DNA of 64,000 nucleotides from Bryopsis sp. KO-2023 (GCA_030272585.1 BSYQ01000007.1:872001-936000); one strand, 5' to 3'. Shown: positions 48,712 through 61,900, counted from the stretch's first letter. Notes: generated from the sequence alone by a model not told the origin. Numbers and translations: made by a program.

Positions 48712-51135
48712 GATGGCAAAAACGATGCTAGTTCGCGCGCGATTTTTTCTTATTGGATATATCTCCCTGCTTCTTGTGCAGGATCGGAGGAAATCGCGTG
48801 TTTCCTGTGCGTGGCGGGTTCTGGCCTTGCAGCTGAATGGAGCAGTGAAGTAGGGCTGGGCAAACTTCAGATGTGATGTGATGTGTTGGCGGGTCTTCTG
48901 TCAGGGCACATCGTAAAATGGTTTTCGGTGTGACGGGGCTAGAAAGAACTTGGCAAAAGTACTGCCACGAAATGTAACATATATTCCGATAATGATTCGG
49001 ATGAATGGAATCACCAACTCACATTGATAAACAGCTGTGATACAGACTGCCTCTAAGTGAGACCTGGTGGTTCGCACGTTGGGTTCAACTCCCGACGAGG
49101 TCGATGACGTAGTAAAGTTGTATATCGATGCGTTGGAAGATATTGAATAGTTGGCATGCCAACCCATGGCTAGCGCAGAGTACTAGAAGTCTTACTAGCG
49201 GCCCTGTCACTCTGTGATATCCGAGGTATGACTTCTACGAAAAGTGCGGCTGGGAAAACTAGGGGCCAACGAAAACACGATGGGAACCAACGCAACGAAA
49301 ACAACCCCCTACGAAACAAGATCCATAAGGCGATCTATGCAGCTGTAAGTCGGGTCGCTAGTCGACCCTTGCTGCGACGCCGAACTCGTGGCCAGCCCAT
49401 CTGCGCTAGCGCTAGAACCTACCGCGAGTATAAAAACAGACCGGATTCCGCTAAGGATAACTCGGAACCCAGTTATCACCTCGTGGACTACTACCTCGGA
49501 TATCTATCTTAGGAGCGCTTTCTATTCGTGACGGACTTAAGGGAGCTTCGCGACTTACCTTAAACGGGAATCCTGATCGAACGAGGTACTTCTGGCCAGG
49601 GATATGATTACCCAAGGATTAAGTGGATCACTTTTGACATTGGGATACACCATCCCCTTTCTTTCTGTAAAAATATTCTCCTGTTATTATCTTTGTGCCT
49701 CTGAGTGTCCTTATGCAAAATAGGAAGTTTTCTGTTAGTGAAAAGTTTTATAGAGTCAGGAGAAGGGGTCTAGGTGAAAGTAAAAGTAGAAGGGAAAGGA
49801 GCTGCCCTTCCCTTAGGAGTTTCCCACTCAGAGGAGTCTTTCCCCTCCTCTGAGTGTCCCCTTTGTGTTTTGTGTTTTGGTGTTTGTGTTTTTATGTTTC
49901 TCCCTTCTCCAGCTCAGTTTCCGGAGTCCCCTTAGGCCATGGTCTCTTAGCGACCACCCTCCAGGGGACTCCACTTTCTGTCTCAGTCTCGGGAGCAAGG
50001 CCCTCTTAGCGGGTGTCTCCGTCGACTTTGACTCGTATTACGTTCAGGTGCCTGGTCTTAGGCCTTTCGTTGTTAAGGGGATTCGAGACTGTGACTCTCG
50101 GATGGTGATGATTGTTAGTGCGACTGGTCTTAGCCGACTTCTTGGGTGACGATAGTTTCAGAGCGCGAGTGTTTCTATACCGAGTTTTTGATGCGACCGT
50201 CTAAGTCGGCACAGTCCGACTTGTTTACCTTAGTCGTGAACTGGGGTAATTTCGTCGTAACACTTATTAGTAGTTGCGCCGAATGCGTTTTCGGATCGTC
50301 ACATTCGGTGCTGTGAGGGAATGGAAAAAATTGGGAACTTCAACTTAACACACCACCTCATCATCCATTGCTTTGTTTCGAGCCACCACCACAGTGTCAG
50401 AATAGATGGCAGAATTGGATTCATAGGATGGGCTTTTCCTTGATCTATGTTTGGATGTTTCTGGTAGGCTTTGTCAGTTTCTATGGGACAATCATATAGC
50501 AGCCATGATGGGATGTGTGTACTGCCGAGACCTGTATGTGTGTACGATGGGTTTGAGCCAGTCGGGTATGCAGTTAGAGTCGGTTGGATTGTACTGATCA
50601 GCATGGTTAGAGTTGGTTGTTCAGTTGCAGGAGTTTGACAGTTCGATCCTGTGGAGTATAAAGGGACAATGTTTTCTGTGTAATCATCTCAGTGTGCTAT
50701 ATCCCAAACTCCTTTGTACGATTTACTCCGCCCACAGTTAAGACATCATCCTTCACACGGCCATCCTCGTGTCATTATGCTGCAAGGAACGCGGCGCCGA
50801 AAAGCACGTGATCGAAGCGCACGCCACGTCCTGAATCTTTGTTGATGGGATTTCGGGTGCTCAATTAGGGTCCCTTTTCTCTTGGATTTCCAATCACATG
50901 CGGAAAACTTACAGCTGGACACCAATGCACAAACAAGCTGTGCCTTCGTTCATCCACTGTGTGGATATGGTGGTTGCAAAGACTGCACATGCAGCGCGAT
51001 GTAAGAAAAAAAATCACAACGATCCTTCTCAGCTATCTGAACATGTCCACAGTACCAGCGTTTCCCGATGTCAATGCTAAAACTTCCACATCTAAATGCA
51101 CCTACCCCCCAAAAAACAACTTGCAAAACAGAGGA
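48712..51135. other. Intergenic block, partly CpG-rich and atypical
   Basis: This lies between the fasciclin gene start and the EMC4 stop. From about 49020 to 50300 the sequence becomes richer in CG and TCG/CGA words than its neighbours and lacks A/T homopolymers. It contains two orphan plus frames, 49228-49512 (basic N-half, Tyr-rich C-half) and 49865-50149. I suspect an inserted element but see no recognisable transposase, reverse transcriptase or terminal repeats. Confidence 0.45.
49825..49856. repeat. Perfect 12-bp inverted repeat (hairpin), 8-nt loop
   Basis: CACTCAGAGGAG at 49825-49836 is followed after TCTTTCCC by its exact reverse complement at 49845-49856. It sits inside the atypical block. 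CTCTGAGTGTCC also occurs alone near 49699. Confidence 0.9.
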
Positions 51136-52572
51136 TCAAAGGTCGATTCCTCCACTGGAGAACTCCCTGGCCTCAGGGACGACGAGAGCCGACACCCAGT
51201 CAGATGCATGGGAAGGCAGCAAACCCATGGCATTGAGTTTGTATAATCCGAAAAAGAATTGCAGAGCCTGAATGAGCGAGTAAACGATCCTGGGGCCGGT
51301 TGTATTCAGCATCCCAGATTCATCTGCCGGAAATTCTGCATGAGACAGATTGAACATTTCTTGAGAGAACCCTCCACATTTATTTAATCAATTCACAACC
51401 AATCTTGGCAAAATTGATCCACTATAATGAGCTGCACAACTAATCAACCCCCCCTCCAAAAGAATGTAAATAAAGCAGGCAATAAGTTCGGAAAAATGGT
51501 TTTAAAAACAGTCAACCAGAAGACGACCCTAACGGCCCAGCAGCTTCTTGTAAGTATTTTTCCAATACTATTGTGACAAGCTGAATTCAATGAACAATTA
51601 AAGAAAAAGAAACCAAAAAAAATGATGCTCATATTTTCCAATAATTATAGACGATGGATGGATGACTAACACCGAAGCGTCCACAGTTTGAATTCTTTTT
51701 CTGTACCTTCTCCGGATTTCAGGATTGCTTGTAAAGGCGTAGCAATGCCGCTCAATGTCATCATCAAACTGAAGATTTGAATGCTGTTTCCACTCATGAA
51801 CATCATGAAGCACATGAAAGCCACTTGCTTGAAGGGAGCTGTTGCACGAGAATGCAATGCCTGAAAATAGTTCACTCAAGAAAACATCAATCCTGCATCA
51901 CATCCCTGCATGAAGAAAATGCATGGATGAACGGAGATAGAACGGAGCCAGATTTCTTTGCGCTATGCCAAACGAATTTTGGGTTTTCCACCACATGCAT
52001 GCACTCAGGGGTTCTGACACCATGCAATGTGTTGAGGGAGGTTTCTAAAATTGGGGATTAAATTCAATAAGCCTATATCAATCAAGGAAGGAAGTGAGTG
52101 ATAATGCGTGGGTCGTTCCAGCAGTGATTGGCCTTCAATGTGTAATTACCGCTTGCTTTTTCCGGACATCAACATCTCTTCTTCTATTCGGAGCTTGACT
52201 GCGCGATCCCTACAGACACAGGCAAAACTGCTCAGTCCTCGATGACTGACATAAGAACACACTTTCTCTGCATTGTGGCCATTTCTGTTTCCTTTGTAGT
52301 GGGCCTTGCTTTACAGTTTTCTGTGGTTTCCACCGAAAGAACATCCATTTCTGTAGAGATCCTGCGTGTTGAACTTCGCAAAAGCTGCATATTCCCTAGG
52401 GGTTGAGTCATAGGACAAGTCCTAAGAAAAAAAACAATATATCTGCAGGAAAACGCACCCCTTCTCTGGCAATCGACAAAGAAAATCCCGGTGGGTCCGG
52501 CACTTGCTTGTGAGCTCCACCTGCGGCGGAGGCATCCTCAAACTCCACGAAGAATTTTCTGGCGCCGGTCAT
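51136..52572 (-). CDS. EMC4: ER membrane protein complex subunit 4
   Basis: Exons read downward: 52572..52459, 52421..52315, 52198..52150, 51860..51707 and 51335..51136, about 207 residues. The family signature is clear: PDPPGF in the N-terminal cytosolic part, APFKQVAFMCFMMFMSGNSI then IFSLMMTLSGI for the first membrane region, and LIQALQFFFGLYKL followed by MGLLPSHASDWVSAL and a C-terminal EFSSGG. EMC4 is a core subunit of the EMC insertase, which places transmembrane segments into the ER membrane. The exon 2/3 junction (52315/52198) was picked to satisfy phase, using a GCGCAG acceptor, and is the weak point. The start is shared head-to-head with VPS39. Confidence 0.88.
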
Positions 52573-52818
52573 TCCGAATGAAAAGAGCAGGCGGACCGAG
52601 AACCAAATACGAAAAACGCTCGCGATGGACAGAAACACGATCGAAACTCCAGATTTCTCGAGCAGTCTGGAGAAAACAAATCGCGCGCGTCCGTGACTGA
52701 AGAATTCGTCACTCTTTTCTCCGTTTTGGGAAAGGAGTGACCTCTGTTGCGCTTTCTCGTTGCATTCTTTTTGGTTTGGTCGGAGACAGCGAATTCTGTA
52801 TGGGCGTTGAAAGTCGCG
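52573..52818. promoter_or_regulatory. Bidirectional promoter region of EMC4 and VPS39
   Basis: The two start codons are only 246 bp apart, facing away from each other. The interval is CpG-containing and has no ORF of its own. Shared promoter activity is inferred from geometry. Confidence 0.6.
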
Positions 52819-55800
52819 ATGGCGGGAGTTCAAGCCTTTTATCAAGACGAGATAACGGGCGATATTCCGGATAAGATCGAAAGTCTTTCGGCGTGGGGAA
52901 AGAATTTATTGTTGGGCTGCGCTGATGGGACTTTTTTGATTTTGGAGCCGTCCGAAGGCGAGGCCATTGATGGGCCCTGGAGAGTGACGAACCAGAAAAA
53001 GCTCGGGAGGCGACCTATAAATCAGATCGACGTGTGCGAATCTCTACCTGCGGCTTTGACACTGTCGGACGAAGGTGTCGCGTTGCATGGGCTCCCGGAG
53101 GTCAATCCCCTATGTCAAGTCCCGAGCACGAGATATGCCAGTCTGATGTCCTGGAATGCGTCGAAAGACGTCCTAGCAGTCGCAGCCAAGCGCAAGCTGG
53201 TGTTCTACAAGCTGCAAGGGATGGATTTCGTTGAACTGAGTTCGATGGGGTTGCCTGATATCGCGCTGGCCGCGGCGTGGTGCGGAGACAGCGTGTGCCT
53301 CGGATTCAAAAAGGATTATCAACTGGCGAATCCCGACAGCAACGACCTCAAGGAAGTATCTTCTGTGGGTAGAGACAGAAGGCCCGTCGTGACGTCGCTG
53401 CCTGGAAAGGAGATCCTGATTGCCAGAGAAAACGTCGTCCTTTTTATCGGAGCGAACGGGAAACCCCTCCGTCGACCTGCGGTGAGCTGGACGGAGGCGC
53501 CTTATGCGGTGGTGGTGTCGGGGCCATACATCGTCGCTCTGACGTCTAGTTTGGTGGAAGTGCGAAACTATAGCTCGACGGCTAGACAAGACGTCGTGCA
53601 AATGCTGCATGTTGACGACTTGAAATTGGCTGCGGTTACCACGAATGCCAACGGTGACGTGTTTTTCGCACCCAAGCTCAAGAAGCAGGTGGGCAGGTCC
53701 GAAAAAAGATCTTGAACTCGTCTGGACGAATAGCCACTTTAGGGGGGGGAAATACTGTTCAATCAGTTTTATATTAAAGAAAAGGGAAAAAAGAAATGCC
53801 ACCTGCCACCTTTTCTTTGTTCCTTGATTTTGATGTGCTGATGAATTTGGTAAGGATGCAAATGATCAATTGCATACCAATTTTTTGTAGATGGTTTTTT
53901 TTGTGTTAGATATGCCGACTCGTTCCGGTGCCTTTGGCTGAGCAAGTGGATGCCTTGGCGGAGATGGATGAATTTCAAGATGCCCTGGAATTATCCACTC
54001 TTCTTCCGGAGGAGGATCGTATAAAAGTAGAGGATGTTTTGCGTGTGAGGTTAGCAATAAATTATTCATCCAGAAAACTCGATTTCTTCCAAAATCATAT
54101 CTGTTGAAAGCAATAAAGGCATATGTTTGAACAAAGAAAGGTGTTTTAAGAAAATTCTGATGAAAATTTTAATGCTCGCAATGATGACTGCGATATGTGG
54201 TTCGAATCTTTCTTTTTACCAAATATTTGCGTGTTTTTTTTTCTGTTTGAAGAGAAGTAACATAGAAAAAATGAAGCATACCAGTTTCATAAAACAGGGA
54301 AAAGTATTCATGCAAGCTTAGTCATCATTCTTGCTTCATTTTGTAGTTTTTCTTTCCCTGCTGAGTAAACTCTTTTTGCTTTTTGCGTCCAGGTATGGAA
54401 TTCACCTCTTTTCACAAGGCTCCTACGACATCGGCCTTTCTCAATTCGCGATGAGATCTCAAAGGAGCCCCCTGTTGCCTTTGAAAATGTTTCCGTCCAT
54501 CACCCCTCAATCGATGCTGAGGAATTTCCAGCTGCCAGTCCCCGAAGAATTTTTCGACAATTATGCAGAGCCCGAAGGGGATGAATATCGTGAAGCCATA
54601 AACAGCCTGTTGCCAGTGTTGCTTAGTCATAGGAGCAGGTTGGCAACAAGGGAGTTCGAAGATGCAGAGGTACAGCAGCGAAACACATCTACGTTTCGGC
54701 TTCAATCTTGCATCAAGAAATGGTAATTTGCATTTGCATGCATTGGAAGCATCTTTTATGAGACACATGCAATCTTGATCTTGATGCATCCCCTACTGGC
54801 ACACTTTTAGAGTTGTTCATTTTTCAGGGTTTTTAGACGAGCGCCCTTGAAACCTTCTCATGGCATTTCAGTTGAACGCATGCAGGAAAGGAATGTCTTT
54901 TTCAAAACTCGTAAACATCATTACGGTTCAGAGAGCTGCCAGTGGGGGTCTAGGCAAAGTCCCGAAAAGGTGGTGGGGGGAAAAAATACTCCCTGTGATA
55001 TTTTACTTGTGGCTTTGTCGTAGTTTGACAAGGAGCAAGCTAAATTACCTCAGATTTCAGAAGAAGCAGAACTGGAAGAGGAAGACAATCCCGGAGTTCG
55101 CCCGGGTCTCTCCGAGATGGCCTTGTCCAGCACCAAAGTCATATCCAGAGCTCACAGAAGTAGGTTGGCAGTTTTGGTGGATACTGCGATTCTGAAGGCC
55201 ACCCTAGCAACACGAGACACAGGCCAGCTGCTTGAATTCGTCCAAAAACCGAACTCGGTGGATCTCGTGGAGGGAGAATCTGCCCTCGCAAATGCCGGTG
55301 AGGTTTGTTTCCTCTGTTGTCACAGTTGGCTCTTCCACGGAGGATTGATTCTGGATGGTTGCAGTGATGATTTTGGGGGGATATCTGTGGGGAATGCATG
55401 TGGAGTGAAATTTTTTCTGCTGTTTCAGGTCGCTACGCGGAGTTGGCAGCTCTGTATCAATCACACGGATGCCACGATAAAGGTAGGACTTTTTTAAATC
55501 TTTTTTCTGCAGTTTTTTCACACAGCCCATCGTGAAAGGAATAAAACAAGCACTAAGAAACATGAATATGATGCTTGAATGATCCGGACAATTATCCACC
55601 GCCTCCATGTTTTCTTGGCATTAGGAATGGAAATTCTGCGGAAGGTGTCGCAAGATCCAGAGTCGCTCGAAGTACCACCCTCCGGCGCTGCCCGAGAAAT
55701 GAAGGGCATGACTGGGGTTTGGTCAGCCGTCAGATATCTGTCGAAACTGAGCAGCCACGATACTGCAGTCATTCAAAATCATGCTGGCTGGGTGCTACGA

Positions 55801-57045
55801 ATCGACCCGGAGGCCGCTCTGGAAGTTTTTATAGGAGCAGACAAGAGGCTATCTCCATCGTTGGTGTTGCCGATCCTGGACGAACATGCTCCTCAGTACA
55901 GTGTGGTATATTTGGAAGCTATGCTGGAGAACGGGGACGCAAAACCGGAAGAATTTCATGGCACGCTGGTGGATATATACCTCCGGGAAGCTCTGGCAAA
56001 CGAAACGAAACTGGGACCTCTGCACAAACTCCCTGGTGTGTTTCGACCTCCAGACTCTCTTTGCTCGTTCGAACTGGTGTGGTGTTAGCCGTTCACCACA
56101 GGGCTAGATGGGGTTTTTTATTTTTTTTTATTTTTTTTTTCCACAGGGGTGAAGGAACTGGGTGGGATGAGAACTCCGGAGAGAGTCAAGAGCATGAGGC
56201 AGATCAGCGCCAAGCGACTGGGTCGATCAGGCAGCGGGATAGTGCCTGAAAGGGAGGATTCGTCCAGCGAGGAAGGGGAAAGACATGTTGTGAACAGTGC
56301 GTTCGATTCTCCGAAGCCCATGGAGTCGTACGAACGTCTGAGGGAACTGGTGATCGAGTCTGATCACATTAATCCGGCCTCCGTTCTGGCCCTGATCCCA
56401 CAAGGGAAGCTGCTGGAGCTGCAAGCGTTGTTGATGGAGAGGTCGGGGAAAGTGGAGCAAGCATTGGAAGTTTATCTCTTGGAGCTGGACAGCTTGCCGT
56501 TGGTGGAGCAATTGTGCGATCGGGTGTACGAAGGTCGGAGGAGGAAGAACAAGCAGTCTTTGTCGGAGCTGTTCGCTACGGATCAGGATTGTTTGGAGGC
56601 GGGTGATATTTACATCATGATGCTGAAAATCTATTTGAGACCGCAGGACAGTCAATCGGACATCCGGAAGCTGTCCAACGAACAGTGGCGGAAGCTGGCA
56701 GAGCTCTTGAGCCGAAAAAGGTTTCGGATCAACGTGGAACAGGTGTTCAAGCTGTTACCGGATGATGTGGAGCTCGGCGTAATTTTGCCGTTCGTCGAGG
56801 GTGGGATTCGAACCTTGTCGGAGCAGCAGAGAAACCTGGCGATCGTCAAGAATCTGCACACTTGTGAGAATTTTGAAATGAAAGAGCAGCTCATTTCGTG
56901 CCGGCAGAGGATGATTAACGTAACCACGGACAGAGCATGCTGGCTGTGCCACAAACGGATCGGGCATTCGGTGGTGGTGGCATACCCCACCGAGTTGCTG
57001 GCACATTATGCTTGCTATCTAAGGGAAGAACAATCTCAAAATTAG
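52819..57045 (+). CDS. VPS39: VPS39/Vam6-type HOPS tethering subunit
   Basis: Seven exons: 52819..53688, 53910..54049, 54393..54669, 55024..55297, 55429..55482, 55625..56035 and 56147..57045. All are in phase, giving 974 residues. The N-terminal 290 residues form a CNH-type beta-propeller (IESLSAWGKNLLLGCADG, then PINQIDVCESL). The middle is an alpha-solenoid with clathrin-repeat-like helices (EQVDALAEMDEFQDALELS, then YGIHLFSQGSYDIGLSQF, RYAELAALYQSHG). The C-terminus carries a short zinc site, CWLCHKRIG ... HYAC, as in VPS39_2 domains. VPS39 bridges Rab7-type GTPases and SNAREs on vacuole/lysosome membranes in HOPS; TGFBRAP1/VPS3 is the nearest alternative. The start was set at 52819 because the upstream in-frame ATG at 52747 adds only a hydrophobic leader. 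Confidence 0.9.
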
Positions 57046-57255
57046 ATTTCTGGTTAGTTTTCACCTGACTAAAAACTTCGTCGCTGAGGACATTGCAGAA
57101 TGTGATGGCAGTGATGATTTTTTTCTTTTTCCTTCTTGGTTTTTGTTCTTATTTGGGGATTAGATTTGAAAGTTGAAAAGACAAGTTTTCAAGAGTGTTA
57201 TACGATGTGGTGGGGATATCTGTTCGATGGGTGGATCGACCCGTCCTGGAGATGC

Positions 57256-57406
57256 TTTTTGACAGTGCTGCAATTAGAGTGTACCATTGATTGCGGGACG
57301 TTGGATTGCAGAGTCTGCATTAGCTGTTGTTTTTTTGACAGTGCTGCAATTAGGGTGTACCATTGATTGCGGGACGCTGGATTGCAGAGTCTGCATTAGC
57401 TGTTGT
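57256..57406. repeat. 76-bp tandem duplication
   Basis: Copies at 57256-57330 and 57332-57406 differ at two positions (GAG/GGG and GTT/GCT). Each begins TTTTTGACAGTGCTGCAATT. The near-identity suggests a recent event. Confidence 0.93.
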
Positions 57407-57746
57407 TCCGACCTCACCTCTTGGCGAAACTTGCGACAGAAGCCGTTTTAGGGTCGGAACGCAGCTAGAATCTCTGGCTAGATAACCTTGGCCTCTTGTA
57501 TGAAAGCGAATCAGAAAAAAAAAAAAAAACTGGATGGAAAGGGAGCGCTCCGCTTGTAGATGTTCAACATTGAGTGGGGGTGGATTTGAAAGTTGGTTGG
57601 AACCGTGGTTGATGGACATGCACAACTCAACAACACCACATCCTAACAAAACTGAAACAAGGACTGGGAAGCAAATGAGAGTGTCCCACAAAGCCAAATC
57701 GAAATTGGGCTGTTTGTTGATTGGTTTCTTTTATTTTGAATGCGAA

Positions 57747-57881
57747 CTTCCGCTGGGTTGGTGGTTGAACGTAATAAAAACAAAAAAATAGAAAAAGTCA
57801 CTTGATCGGAACCAGCTTCCGCTGGGTTGGTTGTTGAATGTAATAAAAACAAAAAAAACAGAAAAAGTCACTCGATCAGGA
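57747..57881. repeat. 69-bp tandem duplication
   Basis: Copies at 57747-57812 and 57816-57881 share CTTCCGCTGGGTTGG, GTAATAAAAACAAAAAA and GAAAAAGTCACT blocks with a few differences. They are unrelated to the repeat at 57256. Confidence 0.9.
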
Positions 57882-58993
57882 CAAAGTTCGAGTGGTCAAG
57901 CCTTACTTAATGAGCGATTTTGACAAACTTGATGTAAAAAGCCAGCGATTGCAAGTTGCTCAGCAATAAGGCCCTTGAAGCAAGACCATGGACGTTGTCA
58001 CTTGGCAACGAAACAAAATTTTGCATGTCACTCGCAGCGCAAAAAACCAAAACATCTTGAGGCTTGGGTGTGGTCGTTTGGTTTTAAATGGGCTTGGTTG
58101 AGCTCGTAGAAATAGATGGATCGAAATGCAAATCAATACACGGGGGGAACACCTTTTTCTGAGGAAAAACCTCCAGAAAACCCAGATCTTTTTCAACAGA
58201 GGAAAGCTGCAGTCCACAGGATTCTAAAAATATATAAAATGGGATTTGGATTTTCCGTGGGCACGCCGACACAAGCTCCACTTCCATAGAATTCAAAAAT
58301 GACAAACTCTGAATAAATCATTGAAGGCGTTCTGCATCGGATATTTACACAAAGGTCCATATCATCAACTCCTTGAATCTCAGAGTCTGAGCAAAGTTTC
58401 AAATCGCTCGAAAAGTCGAAAAAAAAAGGGAACATTCGAAGGAAAAAGAAAACCCATAAAGAACCAAAAGAAAACAGCCCCCCCAGAAACAGGGCACTTT
58501 CAAAGTCAACCACGACACTTTTCTGCCATTGCCCCCCTCCCCAAAAAACCAAAATAAAAAAAAAATCAACACACAAAACAATCAATTTTCTTTCCCGAAA
58601 CCAAAACCGACGCGTTCATATATAGATCTAACAAGGAATTGAGGCTGCATCGCAAACCGCCAACAGAAAACACTTTCTTTTTTTTCTGTTTTTCTTGGAC
58701 AAATCTTCTTTTCGTTTTTTGTTTTTTTCTAAAGGAAAACTAACATGTAAAATTTCTCACCCCTAAATCAATCAATCAAAACCTCACCCCGTCCCCTCCT
58801 TTCCCGCACAAGCGAATACTATTAATCACATGCCAAAAGAATGAATAAATTCGAACGATTTTCGGCTAGAACAATACGCATTCATCCCCTTTGTTTGTTT
58901 GTTTGTTTGCTGGCAACCAACCATAAAAACAAAAAAAGCAAAGAAAGAAATACTAAGAATAGAGAAAGAGAGTCTGATGGGTGGGTGGGTGTC

Positions 58994-61900
58994 CTAGTTG
59001 GTGCCCCCAAGGGAGTAATTTTCTATGACTTTTTTCTGGGCATCTTCCATGGCTTTGATAGCAATTTCTGCTTGCTCCTGGGCTTGTCGAATCTAGCAAA
59101 AGGTAACAAACGAACATAAAAATATCTCGAGCAAGAAAATTGAAAGATTTTAATTCCGTAAAAGTCTGACAATCGAACACACAGATATATACAACAACGC
59201 GCTTGATGTATTGCAATAGGGCAATCCCCCATTCGATTAGGAGGAAATGAAGCATGGAAAAAAACGATCAAACAAGAAATCAGGGAAGAGCAGTTTGCTG
59301 TTCTACCTCATCCTCTTTAACCATGGGGGCAGCGGTCGTGGCGCTGTTCGTTTTTTTCGTCTCCGAGGTTTTTTTCTGTCCAGAAGATCTGGCGTTCACT
59401 GCTGCTGCTTTGGCGACCGCGGCAGAAGCCCTGGCTTGTTTTCTTCGATATTCCATGGCAGCATTCATGGCCTTCTCAACTCGTGCTGTAGCAATGGGTG
59501 CTGCGAACATGACGAAACAAAAAACAGACTCTGGAGGTGGTGCATAGAATACATGTATTTCAAAACTGAGAAAAAAATCTTCCTTAATCAACATGTAAAA
59601 AAAATTCACATTTTTGCGGACAGTGGGTATCCATCCAACTTTTTCAACCCACAGGAAAAGGGCATATCTCTGTTCCCATATCCTTATTTTTCAACTTAAC
59701 TATATCCATGAACAGAACTTCGTGTGAAAATATCAATCACACACACAAAGCCTCCCCTGCCCCAAACTCCACACCTGTAGATCGCCCCTCATCATCCGTC
59801 TTCCCTGACAGGGATCTCCTGTACTGAATGGCTGCCGCCAGTTTCTCAGACAAGCCATCCTGGGCAGCCTGCAGATTGGTGTAGCATTCCATCGGCCGGA
59901 CATAATCGTTCTGGGCACTGGCGATTTTCGATCTCAGCACAGGTATGTCCACGAGCAGCTTCTCCCTCAGAACGGTGTAATCTTTGAACCGATTGATCAA
60001 CCACGTGATTTGGGTGGCTTCCACATCGACCAGGGTCGGTCGTTTTCCATGTCGCTCCGTGAAAGCACTCATCCAGGGGGACAATTCGGCTTGCAGATCA
60101 CGGTACTCCCTCAACTGAGTTTTGTGAGAATTTAACACCTGAAAAAAAACAGGGGGGCATCCTCTCTCTTTTATCTACCCTTTTCCGGGGGGGGCTATTT
60201 CGCTTTCCTGGAAATCTTTTCCCGAACGGTATGTCCATTGCGCTGAAAAAGATATTAGCACTTTCCATCACGAAAAATTATACATGAAAGCCACTGGAAA
60301 AGAACACCAAAAAAATTGCTTTCCCCCCCCCCTCCTCACCTCAGCTCGGGTTTGCCTTTTGGGGAGTCGTAACCCTGAGTTGTCCCCCACGGTGCTGGAT
60401 GCAGCACAGTACATGTATCTGGCCCTTCTTTTCCCGGCGAACAAGGGGCCCGTCAGTTTGTGGACGGTTTCGATGGCCTGAAGAGCACGAATTGCGGAAA
60501 AGCGTTTTCTTTGGGCAGCAGCGATACGTGCCTTGTGATCGACACCTTTGGGGACACCGCTCAGTCTTTGGGACAGCAACCGCATGGTTTCCTGGAAATG
60601 CCACCAGATGTATCTCATTTTGCTTTCTTTCACGTGGTTTTTTCTTGGATCGTTTAACAAAGGAAAACATGGTGATATAACAGGCAGGTGAGATGCATCG
60701 GGTTGCAGTTCACAGGTACTATTGGTGGATTTTTGCAAGGCGAGAGATATTTTTCTGAGTTGAAGAAAAATCAAAAAAAAAAAACGAGAACTTAGTTCAC
60801 CCACCGGTGTGTGTGAAAGTCCAGCGTGGGCAGCACTCATTTTTCTCCTGGTGGCTTCGCTGTGCGTTTTCCCCAACCTTGCAGCACGCATGCGTTGTCG
60901 TGTGATTTCTGAATGGCCCCGCCCCTTGTTCCAAGGCACGAGAGCTTTCTTTCCGCTTTTTTTCCTTTTGTCCCCGACCCTCTTAGCGCTCTTCTTCCCT
61001 TGATTCCAAGACTTTTTCCCCTCCAAAACGAACAGCAGAAAACAGACTACCTTAGTCATATGCATATCGATGAGACAGCAACGCTAACAACACTTCTTAA
61101 AACAACGCCCAAGAAAATGTACAAGCAATTGAGAAAAAGCAAAATCAAGAAAGTACTCCATAAATCATTGCTCCTGCAGCAGCAATATCCCGGGGGGGGG
61201 GGGGGGGGGGGGGGTAGATTAATTCAGCATCACTTTCCCCAAAACCCCTTCTATTTCTTCTATTTCGTGCAGTCGCTACCTTGAGTGAATTCGACACTTT
61301 TTCCCTGTAGTCCTCGTCCTCCCACTTCTTTTTCACTCCTTCGCTGATTCTCTTCCTGAACTCAGGATCTTGCCACTTTCTTTTCAAAGCAGCGCTTATC
61401 TTTTCCTTTTTGCTTTTGGCCAGGCTTTTCTTCTTCTCGGCCAAGCTTTCTTTCACAGACAATCCCACCTCCAACGAGCTGTCGATTTCGTTGTTCTCCT
61501 GAATTTCCGACCTTTTTTTCTTGGAAAGCGATGCCCTCGTTTCAGCAATTCTTTTTCGAAAAGCAGGGTCCTGCCACTTGCGTTTCAGAGCTATGCTGAT
61601 TTTCCTCTTATGTTCCTCGGAAAGGCCGACACCTTTGGCAGAATTTCTTGCCTAATTCACAAAACCCACAAAGCATGTTGCTGCTAATATATATTTTTAT
61701 TTGAAATAAATAAAAGGCAGTTGTTCCCTTGTTGGGGAAAACAATCTGAGAATCTGCACTAGTCAAGGCTGCTTTTGCTATACAGCTGTTTTCCACAATA
61801 CCTTTTCGGTAGAAACCACCTCAGCTCGTTCTTCGAGAATTGGACCAGTGCTGGAAACGATATCTGTGGGGGACAACATGTTTTTTTCAAGAAGTCACGC

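Larger units (their letters stand above)
57046..58993. other. Convergent intergenic gap with tandem repeats
   Basis: This lies between VPS39 (+) and the NUMOD3 gene (-), tail to tail. It holds the two tandem duplications listed separately. The rest is A/T-rich with A-runs; I see no gene. Confidence 0.5.

Noticed and set aside
49038..49095. tRNA-like B-box (GGTTCAACTCC) near 49080
   Set aside because: I could not fold an acceptor stem, D-arm or anticodon arm around it.
50560..50760. Possible solo LTR (TATAAAGGG with downstream short repeats)
   Set aside because: No terminal TG/CA pair or target-site duplication could be identified.
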